The notes under the pieces were generated by a model. It was given only the letters and a program-made list of their open reading frames with translations. It had not been told where the DNA came from and searched no databases. Positions 15,101-27,100 of a DNA stretch of 64,000 nucleotides are shown one piece after another (positions within the stretch are counted from its first letter, which is position 1; every line of letters begins with the position of its first letter). Origin of the DNA: Chiridota heheva (Eukaryota; Echinodermata; Holothuroidea; Apodida; Chiridotidae); the NCBI GenBank assembly GCA_020152595.1, contig JAIGNY010001448.1, forward strand, positions 446,001-510,000, given 5' to 3'. A program made the translations under genes and the position numbers.

Positions 15101-18100
15101 TCATGGGCACGTTTGTTGCTATGATTCTCAGTTTGGGCTTTTATTCAAATTGAACCTTGGTGCAATGGGACATGTAATCCATTCAAGATGGAAAATCAAT
15201 ATTTAAAGAGGGTAAACTTCTCAGAGCGTCAGAGACTATGCAAAGAAATTCAAGAGACAAAATACCAGATACATGGAAACTATTCGGGCTATATTGGAGT
15301 TGTACAAAACACAGAACAAATTTATTCTTCAAACACATGGAAAGAGCATGTGTACAAGATGTAGTGTAAACTATTCCGACACAAACCAAACAGCAACAAC
15401 TGATATGGCAACTGCCTGTTTACATGAAAAATTGAAACAGTAAAATATCATGACATTTTAATATCTTATAGAACATTTCTGTGGCTTAAAAATGGAGGTA
15501 AAAATGAATTTCTTTCCACCGAGGTAGGTTGGGTGGTATTGGGGTCAAGATACCAGATACAAAGTGTAACGCTTATTACTGTTAATTTTCAATGGAGCTG
15601 ACAAAAAATCTCTTAAACTGCCGATACATAAATTATCAACAAAGCTGAAGTCAAAGGAAACACTCAATTAAGAGATTTCTTTTGTTTTGAAACTTGTTCT
15701 CAGGAAAGTGGAAACATACAATTGCATGAGCTCAACAAATGTTTTCGGTTCATCTTTTATTCACACGTAACACACAATTTGAAAACCCTTAAATTGGGCC
15801 ATTCACTAACAGAGGATGGCCCAAAGTGGTCTCCCATGGAACTACCACTGGGGGCCATTCTCCAGTGGTGCCATCACGCTGGGAGGGGGTGGAGGAATGT
15901 GCCCATGCCCCCTCCTTCCCCCCAATGTCCAAAATTGTCAAAAAAAAGTTTTGTCAAAAATGGTTATTTTTGACCTTTTTTAATGGGGGAAAAGGGGGAT
16001 AGTTTGTATCATTGCAAAATTATATGCTGCTATACTAGATCGTTCGTAATCATCATAAATTAGTTTTAAAAGCCATGTATTACACATATTCAGTCTTTTG
16101 GGGTATCTAAAACTTGAAAAATAAAAGGTTTTCTGGGGGACCCCTACCAGGGTTTTGCTTCCCCTAATATCAAACCCCTGGCGACGCCACTGGTGACCTA
16201 ACGGAGAATGGCCCAGTGGTATCCCAGGTTCCACTGGGGCCATTCTCTGCCCGAAAACATTCATTATCAGTAATACTGTCCCAGTATTGTTCACATTTTG
16301 CTTAATACGATTTTGTATGATGTAGCTATTGATGTACAACTTAATACAACTTTCAAATCAGGGTTGGAAAAACCACTCGCTTGCCCACCATAGACAAGCA
16401 AAAAATAATTGTGGCGAGTAGAAATATTATAGTATACTATGGTATTTGCCATACTAAATTAGGCCTTGCAACTTTTTTGTATTTTTTCAACCCTGCTTCA
16501 AGTTAATGTTTCTAGTAACTCCTCAAACGGTTCACATCCAACACATATGATGAGCTAAAGAATAAAAGGAGTGTTGCAAACGATATCTCCACCAATAAAA
16601 TGAAAGAGAAATAAGTAGGTCAATAAAACATGCCTAACACAATGAGAGATTGCACCATATGTTGTTTTCATAGCAGCAGTGCATGTTCAAGTTTTATCCA
16701 TATGGACACAAACAGCATCATGGGTCATATGGTTCAGTGGTCTTTCATCATGAAGAAGACTTTAAGGAAGTGAAAGGGATAAATCCTTTATTCACGTTCA
16801 AATGTTATTATCAAAGAAAGGGAAAGTGCTCAAAAATAAACTAGATAATTAGGAGATAATAAATTTCAGGCTTCTCTGATATCTCACTTTCCTTGTGTTT
16901 TGAACTTGATGAAGTTTCACCTTTGGCACACTATCATAGCATCAGCATTTGACGGCTAATGAGCGGCAACCTTTACACAGAAACAAAACTACAGGAGGCT
17001 GCATATGTAAAATGGAGTGTGTGAAGGTTCTTCAGATAAAAAAAGGTTACAGAAACCTCTGAAAATGTTCAAATTGAATAGCTCTTGTAGGGTTTTGGTT
17101 TGTTGATGTTTAACAGAGACAGTCAGAGTCAAATGTGTCAAGATGGTATTAAAAAATTAAGGTGTAAGAGTTAGGGTAGAGAGGAGATGGGAGGATTAAG
17201 AGGGGGGAAAATGGGGTGAATTTGGGAGAAAAAATTCAAGTGAAAAGAAAGGGGTGTATGGTTAGGTGTAGAAGGGACGAGAAAGGAAGATTAGATATGG
17301 TGCAAAAGGTTGTTGTTGCGAAGGAAGTTGAAAATGTTGAAGAAAGGATTGTTTTTGAAGAGATCCGAGATTGAGGTGGGTGAGGAGAGAGAAAAGACCT
17401 GGAGTTCAGGTAAAGGGGACAGGTTAAGAGGATATGCTTGATGGAGAGGTCGGTGTTGCAGGGGAGCCGGAAAGGAGATGGGAGTGGGTGAGAGAGGAGT
17501 AACCGAGGGGGATGCAGGTGACAACGATGTCTTCCCTGCGATTGCAACTGTGCCGGGAAAGGAAGGGGGGGGGGAGGAGGAGAAATGTTATTTGACAAAG
17601 CTTTGTTGGTGTCTGTCGGCTCTCTCGTTGCCAAGGATGTCGATGCGTAGGGAACAAAATATTGGAAGACAATCTTCCCATTCTTTTTCTTTCATGGAAA
17701 TCATTCACAACATTAAAAAAAAAAAGGGCAATATAGTAGGCTTGAGAGGTATACCGGTAGTCACGTAAGTACTGGTACCAAAGTACCGGTACTCACAAAT
17801 AACGTTAGTTAAAAAGATTGTTACTACTACCAGCACTGCCAGAAAGTACCGGTGGCAACTCTAAAATATAAATATTATTAACGCAAATCATGCGTTTTCA
17901 ATACCAAAGTCATGTAAATCACATATTTACCTCGCAAGAAGCTTGTAGTTTAAACCTTTTATCAAAACACCACCGATAAAAACCCTTTGCAATTATTCCC
18001 ACAAATCTGCTAACAATCTCTCACACACACGTAATCAAATTATTGACTACTCATACAGAAGTTACATTCCATAACGAACTTGAATTTCTTCCTTCTTTCC

Positions 18101-21100
18101 AGAAGGATCTCTTGCTTTGTTTTTCTTCTTTATTTTACAGGTGTTGCCCTCAAGTCAAACGTAACACACACAATTATCAATTAAAACGGATCACAAATAG
18201 ATATTAAAAGATATGTGCTCTATTTGGGCATTTATTTTTTCAAAAAACACCCAAAAATAAAAGAACAAACCTTTGAAAATTAAACCCAGTAATCCACATA
18301 CATTGAAAGAAATTGGGATTCCCAACCTGCCCCTGGCGCTGCAGTAACGTAAGCTTACATTGCGGACCGTACCTGAGCCTAAGCAAATTATATACTGCGC
18401 AAGTCAGTCCATTATTTCGCAATCTGGCAACCCGTCACAAAAAAAGGTTTTCTCAATGAAACTTATTTCAGTCACGACTTATGCCCGATTTTTACCATAC
18501 AAGGCTAACACACTGCTCTCACTCTAATGACTGGTCCCATTGCACAGTGTACTAAACATACAGTGTATGTCACGTAAGTTGTGTTGTACATTGCATTATT
18601 AAAGGATTAGTTCAGTGGTCAAGCATGTCCATCTCATATGAAAGAGGATTTCAAAAGCAACAAAATGGTGAAAGAAAGCACTTGAAAATCGTATTCCGTT
18701 AAGGAGATATCTAAGTTTAAAGTTTGGTATCATGTGAGTAGAAACGACTGAAATCAGACTGTGATGTTGTGATGTCATAGCCTCAGATTCCTCAAAGTCT
18801 CTATGTATTCTATCATATTTTGTCCTGCGATTTTGTGGCTTAAAAACCATGGGATTTGTCAAAAAAGTAGTAAAACTGAATCTAGGAACGATATTTATAA
18901 TATACCACCTGAAGAAAATTTGAGGAAAAATAATTTAAATAGTGAAAGAATTAAAACTTTCTTTAAAATACATAAAGACTTTGAGGAATCTAAGGCTATG
19001 ACATCACTTCTAGTCTGATTTCAGTCGTTTTTACAGAAATGATACCAAACTTTAAACTTGAAAATCTCCTTAACGGAATAAGATTTTTTAATGCTTTCTT
19101 CACTATTTTGTTTCTTTTGAAGTCCTCTTGCATATGAGATGGACCTGCTTGACCACTAAACTAATCCTTTAAGACCTTGACCATTCATGTGCACAGCACA
19201 TATTCAAAGCTTGCAGAATTGGCCAGGTTTATAATCGATCGCAAAAGTTTTAAAACTTAAAAATTGCAGTGCTACACAGCCCTTACAGCCATTTTTGAGA
19301 CAATTTTGCTGTAACAAAATGAAAATGGAATTAGATTTTTGCCAATTATAACAATATATTGTTTACAAAGTGAAATTACATGGCAGAATTAATGCAAATG
19401 TACAAGTAGTCTTAAAAATCAGTGAACTGTTAGGAAAATTTATCAACTTTTTTATAACATCACAGGACATACCAGCATGCTCAATTACTAGGGCACTAAG
19501 CAACAATTGTGACGGTCAAATTGTAACAGAGGGAAAATGTCAGAGGTGAACAGAGGACAGCTCTCAATGACTACATAGGACTTTTAAACTAATAAAAATA
19601 TCAAAAATTTCACCAACGCAATAAAATTTTCACAAGTATTTAACAGTACTTAATCACGTGAAATGAGAAATGTAAAATGAGAGATGACATTTAATTCAAC
19701 TTTCACTATCTTTTAAACCCACACAGGGAAACAATCAGCTGTTCCAACAAATTACCTAATGCCCTGATTGTATTTCAGATAAGAGGATATTTTACATAGC
19801 AGAATAAGCTCACCCAAACAGTTCAAAATACTTAACCCTGTAATCTACATTTACCCTGCCAAGCGTAGCAGGGATATTTATGAGAGCTATACTTACCTTC
19901 CATGCTATATAATATGCAATCTGGTCACATAACCTGATTCTAACGCACTTCTAACCAACCTTAAAAACGTAGTTATCAGACCAGTCATGACCTCCATATT
20001 ACCTTTACCAACCCTCACTTAACATTCCACCGAGGCCTGAACGAGAGGGGAGGCGGGCTGGGATGCATGGAAGGTAAGTTTAACTCTTTTAAATATCCCC
20101 GCTACGCTTAGCAGGGTAAATTTACTTGTTATACCTTACCTTCCATGCTATAAATATGCAATCAATTGCAACCGAGGATAAGAAGGAAGGGAGTTCAGGT
20201 CGCAGCACAATTTTCTAAAGGCTGGTACTAAAACTCGCACTAGTCTTATCCTGCTTAAACGAAGAAATTCCTTCTCCTCTTAAAGACGAAAGACCTCCAA
20301 ATAGAAACTATAAAAAAAAAAGTAACCCACTGCTACTTATGACAAGAGAACAGAGAGCACTCTGTTGAGAATAACAAAGGTAAAACGTCTACTGAACAAA
20401 GGTTAAACATACGCGAAAACATAATCCGTTAGTGAACAGAATCAAACTGTAAACAACGCTCAAAACGCCATGACAAAAACTCACCAGGTTCGTCAGAGGA
20501 CGAGTGGTTAAGGGATCAAACCGTCTGTAAAGTTAAACTAAGCAGAAGCTGCCAGAACCGCAACAGAACGGTGTTAGTAAAACATAAACAAAATAAAAAG
20601 GTGCAGAAAATCGGCAAACTTCCGTTAGTAAATAACGAAAGAACAATTGCTAAAACAACGGCAAAGTTTCGTTAGTAAAAATAAACAACACTAGAACGGT
20701 AAATACCATCATGGTTCGCATGCCCATGCAAATTGACACCCATATCATATGATCCAACCAATTATAAAAATGGCATCTCACACTTGAGTCCCACATGGCA
20801 TCCCATGTCCCACATGGCATCCCACCCCATGTCCCACATGGCATCCCAACCCATGTCCCACAAGGCATCCCACCCCATGTCCCACATGGCATCCCACCCC
20901 ATGTCCCACATGGCATCCCACCCCATGTCCCACATGGCATCCCACCCCATGTCCCACATGGCATCCCATTCCATGTCCCACATAGCATCCTACCCTATGT
21001 CCCACACGACATTCCATCCCATGTCCCACATGGCATTCCACCATATCTCCCCCATGGCATCCCACCCAATGTCCCACATGACATCCCATGTCCCACATGG

Positions 21101-24100
21101 CATTCCATTATCCCATCCTATGACCCACATGGCATCCCACCCCATGTCCCACATGGCATCCCACCCCATGTCCCACATGGCATCCTATCCCATGTCCCAC
21201 AAGACATCCCATCCCATGTCCCACATGGCAGTCCACCATATCTCCCAAATGGCATCCCGCCCCATGTCCCACATGACATCCCATGTCCCAGATGGCATTC
21301 CATCATATGTCTCACAGGGCAGTCCACCATATCTCCCACATGGCTTTCCACCATACAGTGTCTCACATGGCATATTCCACCATATGTCCCACAAGGCATT
21401 CCACGTTATAACCCACATGGCATCCCATGCTATGACCCACATGGATCCCATCCTACATGTATGTCCCACATTAATCCCACCATATGTACCACATGACATC
21501 CCTCCCTATGTCCCACATGGCATACCTCCCTGTGTCCTACATCAGTGGCTTCCCACCTGATGTCCCACATGGCATCCCACCATATGTTCCACATGGTATC
21601 CCTCCCAATGTCCCAATGACATTCTACTTTATGTCCCACATGGCATCACATCCCATGTTCCCAAGGCCTCCCACCCTATGTCCCACATAGCCTCCTACCC
21701 TATGTCACACATGGCATCCTACCTTATGTCACACATTGCATCCTACCTTATGTCACACTTGGCATCACAACCTATGTCACACTCTGTGTTACTCGTGGCA
21801 TCCCACTATGTCCCACATGGCATTCTACCCTGTTCCACATAGCATCCCACCCCATGTCCCACATGGCATCCCACCCTATGTCCCACATGACATCCCATAG
21901 GCTCCATAAGGAGTCTCATCCTAGCTATCAGTCCGTGATTGAGCATACTATGTATGAAAATGTCACTTCATATAACTTATAGGCAAATGAATTGTTGAAA
22001 TGGAGTAGGACGCCATGTCCCAAATGACATCCTATGTCCCACATGACATTCTATCCCATGGCAATCCACCCTATGTCCTGCATGGCATTCTACCACATAT
22101 CCTCATATCCCATGTAGCATTCCACCCTGTTTCACATGGCATCCCACCCCATGTCCCACATGGTAGCCCACTCCATGTCCCACATGGCATCCCACATTGG
22201 CATCCCACCCTATGTCTCACATGACGTCCCATAAGCTCCATAAGAAGCTATCACATTCCCTGATTGAGCATACTATGTATTAAAGTACCAGTTCATATAA
22301 CTTATATGCAAATGAGTTGTTAAATAAGAAAAAAAAGGTAGAGTCAAATAATTATGCCTGATATAGCCCTTGGTGTATACAACATGGTAAATATTATATC
22401 ATGTCTCTCATGGCCCCCATTCATGTCCCACATGGCATCCCTCCCTATATTTATATGCAATCACATCCTGTCACACTCCCTGACTAAGCATACTAAATAA
22501 AAAAAGTCTGGTCAGGTCATATATTGTAGCAAATTTATGCAAATGAACACAATAATAAAGGTGGAGTTTAAAAAATCATGCCTGATATAACTCTTGGTGC
22601 CCAAATATTTTGAAGAATTTTAAGGATTTTAAATCTCAAGTGCTACAAGAGAGACTTGAGGATCTCTCTGAAGAATATTGGAAAATTATATTATTTTACA
22701 GTTACCTTCTAGAAAATATCAAATGTTTTGTAGACTTTTTAAGGAACTAGTCTTTAAACCTGTCTTAAGTATCTCTGAAAAACTTTAACACTTTATAAGG
22801 AAATTCTAACCTTCCATGAGGATATCTGAAGAAACTCTAAGTTTTTCTGAGGAATTTAAAAAAAACTTTAACATTTCTGAGGAAATCTCAGGACAAATCT
22901 GTCGATGGCCGGACGGACGTAATCGCCATTACATAGGTTCGCATAATGCTTCGTATGCGAACCAATAAAAAGAGCCTGAACAATGGCCAAAAAATTTTGT
23001 AGTAAAAAAAATTGATTAAACATGCCAGAACAGCGGCCGAAATTCGTTAGTGAGACATTGCACAAAAATCTCGTTGAGGGGAACCCCACCAAAAATTAAT
23101 TAATAGCTATGCCTCATACCTGATGTGCCTTAACCGAACGTTGCGTGAATAATGCGGATTTATTGTACGTGATTTCCCGAACAATCCAACGTAAAATCTT
23201 ATCAAGCGAGATGGCGCGATGTGGATTTTGTAAGGACACGAATAAGGCAGTGATGTCGTTCCGAAAGGATTGCGTATGTTTTTTATAGTGTTTAAGACAT
23301 CGAAAGGGGCACCAAGCCTTGTCCTCTACTGTGTCAGAAAACGTAGTGAGCGATGGAAGGAAAATAGATTTCGGTAAAAACTCTTAATGTCTGATTCTTG
23401 GCTAAGAAGGCCAGGTCGGGCACGAGTTGAACACCCCCTGATTCAAAGCGAATATGGCCCTCTTTGAGCGAGAGTGCATGAAGGGCACCTCTGCGTCTAG
23501 CAGAGGCCGCGGAGAGTAAAAATACCGTTTTGATCGTCAGTTCCTTTAGTGGACATTCTGGCAAAGACTCAAATGGATCCCGTGCTAATGTCTCAGGAAC
23601 CACCTGCATATCCCAAGGGGGAGCGAGGTTCTTTGTAAAAACATTCCTTTAATCAATCTTTCCAGAGGCTGTGCGTTGGTGACGGTCGAGCCATCTAGAA
23701 AGCCCCGGTGCATAGCTGATATGGCTGTCCTGAACCCCTTGACTGTATTGATAGATTTATTCAGGTTAAACTGGACCAACAAAAAATCCGCTACGTCACC
23801 AAGACTTAGGGGAGAAACCGATCTATCCTGGCACCTGTCTCAGAACATTCTGAGTCTGGAAGCATACATCCCCAAAGTGAAAGACCTCTGGCTTCGGGCT
23901 GCTATTTGGGCAGCTGCCTCCAAAAGACCCTGCGACACAGGGAATTCGCGGATAGAAGCCACACAGTCAAATGGAGTGCTCTTGGATTGTGGTGCAGTTT
24001 GCCAGAGCCCGGAATTGAGACTTACTTATCCGTGACCAGAAGCTCGTACGGGAAACCTGCAACAAGATTTAGCAGATGAAGGAACCACAGTTGGCCAGGC

Positions 24101-27100
24101 CAGTTGGGAGCTACCAGAAGAGACATGGGACACTGATCGTACCTCACCTTGCCCAGTGCTCTCGGTACCAGAGCGAACGGTGGGAAGGCGTAGTCCATGG
24201 AAATGGGTCCACCTGATCAACAACACGTCGACTTTCTAGACCATCGTGCCGGGTGTCAGAGTGCAAAAAATTGGTAGCTTGTGGTTGTCCATGGACACGA
24301 ACAGATCTACGTCTGGAAGACCGAAGGTCACACACTACCCGTGGTAGGAAATAAACAAGAGCCCGGCGTACTGCCTCTAGTTCCAACAGATTGATGTGCT
24401 GACCGCACCAAGTGTCCGTCCAAAATCCCGCGACCTGGAACCACGGTACATGCGCTCCCCATCCCGTCAAAGACGCATCCCACTGACACTGAAGGTCTGA
24501 CGGGTGAAAAAATCGCTCCCTTTGACAGGTGAGAGTGGACGCACCACCACCAAATGTGGGGGACCACCACCTGTGCACGGTTTACGAGGACACTGAGGTC
24601 TCTCCTGGATGGTATGAAATGATCCAGTAGATAAAATTGTAGATCCCACATGTAAAACCTGCACATGGGGACTACATCTACTAGGCTGACTAGGTATCCT
24701 AAGAATACCAGCCAAGCTCTCGGCGGCAATGCCGGTAGCGAGAGAAGGGCGTCTGCTCCCGCCTTCACGGCTAGGATCCGCTCCTCCGTCAGTCTTATAC
24801 GACCTTGAGTAAAATCCAGGACTGCTCCCAGAAAAGTGGGAGTCTGAGAAGGAACTAGATCGGACTTGGTGAGGTTGATCACCCACCCTAAATCCTGTGC
24901 CACTCTCATAACTACGTTCGTGTGTTCCACGACAGCGGCTGCGTCTACTGCGACGATCAGCCAGTCGTCTAGGTACATAAAGACTCTGATGCCTTGCTTT
25001 CGTAGGAAGGCTGCTAGAATTCTTGTTATCCGCGTGAAAACCCTAATGGCAGTTAATAGCCCGAAGGGTAATGCCCTGAATGTGTATGTAACTCCCTCGA
25101 ATTGGAACGACAGAAAATGCCTGTGTTCCTCGACCATCGGCACATAGAGATATGCGTCTGCGAGGTCGACGGAAGTGGCCCACAGGCCCCTTGTCAACTG
25201 AGGCACAGGCCCCTTGTCAACTGAGGGAGGATAGAGTAAAGAGTCTCCATCTTGAACTTCAACGGACGAATGAACCTCTTGAGTGGTCTCAGATTGATTA
25301 TAAGGTGCCACTTGTTCCCCTTCTTGGGGGCCAGGAAAAACGTGGACATTACGAGGTTCCTGGGAGGAATCGAATTGGGGGTGATGACATTCTTAGCCAG
25401 CAGCTCCCCGAATTCTGTCCTCAACAACTCTGCGTGTGGCTCAGACAAGGCGTGGGGGTGTGGCAAAAGACCCCCCTTGGGGCGGGGGAGTCATGAACTT
25501 TAGGGTAGCCCTGCCGAATGGTTCATAGCACCCTTTTGTCTATGGTGACTCTCTCCCATGCCTGTGAAAATTTTCCCAAACGCACCCCGACTGGAACACC
25601 CGTCAACAGGGGCATCGGGGGAGAGTCAAAAACGCTGTCCCTTGCCCTTCCCCCTCCCTCGGGAGAAGGAGGTACCCGCTCTGCGTGCAAAGGGGAAGGA
25701 GCGTTGACCGGTCTTTGCCACATTCACTCTGCCGGTCCATGAAGTGGACTCCTGGTGAGAGGAAGAAGCTGTATAGGGTCCCGTTACGGCAACCCATCGC
25801 TGGTTAGATGCACCCCGGAGAAGAAAAAGACTTTGTCTTCGCTAACAGCTTCTGAGACTTCCGAAGATCGTCCTGGCGGCCAGCTTGGCGCGACAGAACA
25901 CCTTGGAAGTGACCTGCAAATAGGTCCAGGCCTTTTGTTGCCAAGTGCTGAAGGTCAGTCTCAGTGGCATCAGAGAGTCCAAGGAGAGGGAGAACATTAT
26001 CGTGCCTCCCCCGGGCTACCTTTGCGGAGGCTCGGGTAAGTTGAACGACTGTCGCATCGAGCAAATCCAAGAGTCCAGTTAACAAGGCACGGTCTTTATA
26101 AGGAAGTCGATACCTACGCAAAACCGAGTCTAAGCCCTCCATTACCCATACGGCAAGGGCTTGGTATTTAAAACCCTGCCGTACGGCCCGGTCAACAGCT
26201 GTAAGGGAATCTTCCTTCCACTGGACCGCAGAGTTAAGAAATTTCTTAGCCCTGGACAGGGAGCTGGACACCGCTCCGGTGCCGCTCACCGGTAGACGGA
26301 GGAGTTGCCACACTACTTCCGGGATCAAGGGGGTGTTTATGAGTGCCTGATAGGCAGTTGGACACGCGTAGCCTTGTCAACTTCTTTGTTGCAGGCTGTC
26401 CAGTCCCTGCCCGGGGTCCTGGCCCAATGCCGAACCCTGGTCACCAGGGAAGCGTCAATGGGAAATTGTCTAGCCGTTGAATTAGTATCCCTCAGGGCTG
26501 AGCTGAGCAGTCTATGCTGAGACTGTGGGCCAGCCTCTATGAGAGGTGCTTCTGCAATATCCAGCTTGATTTCCTGTTCTAGAAAGTCAATAAGCTGAGC
26601 AACCCGCTCCCCTTATAAAAGGGGGTCCACTTTGTCTTAATTATATGCGAGAAAAACAAATACACGATATGTACTGGTAATGTTAAATAAAATATAAGCT
26701 CTCTTGTGACAACTGTAGCTCCTTGGAGCTGTACGAAGCCAACTCCTCAAACACACTGTGGTGACATCGACCCAATACGCATGCGCCAACATCGATTGAA
26801 GAAATTGGCCTAATGCATACGAGAACCTGTAGTGAAGATACCCTAACATGTTAATACAATGCATAGTATAATGCTAGGCTCTCCTCGTAAAAAGGCGGGG
26901 CCGAATGTGAAAAACACTTAAACCCAGAGGCAAGAGGTCCACTAGACAGGCACACTTGGTGCTCTAGGGCCTAAAAACACCCGCCGCGAGAGTGGGTCTC
27001 TCTCGAACTAGCCATCCGCTTTGTACGGATGGAGACAAAAACACTCTATCCTAAGTGTAGGCTATACGGGAAAATCCTGTGAGTCAGACCAAAGAAATCC

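Noticed and set aside
17236..17634. 132-codon proline-rich minus ORF as a host gene
   Set aside because: Contains the [15 protein letters not shown] segment of the RNase H LINE and is frameshifted relative to the rest of that domain.
20495..20530. CGAGTGGTTAAGGGATC as a tRNA-Ser/Leu D-arm
   Set aside because: No B-box or acceptor pairing at a suitable distance; lies in the DIRS 3' region by chance.
20733..21560. 275-codon plus-strand ORF (SHMASHPM repeats) and overlapping ORFs on both strands
   Set aside because: Produced by a 24-bp stop-free minisatellite; open in many frames at once, no unique sequence, no splice or family support.
20783..22240. CRISPR-like array
   Set aside because: The units are contiguous, with no unique spacers, in an intron-rich eukaryotic sequence.
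23676..24035. 119-codon plus-strand ORF
   Set aside because: Antisense shadow of the DIRS recombinase/linker region, which has family motifs on the minus strand.
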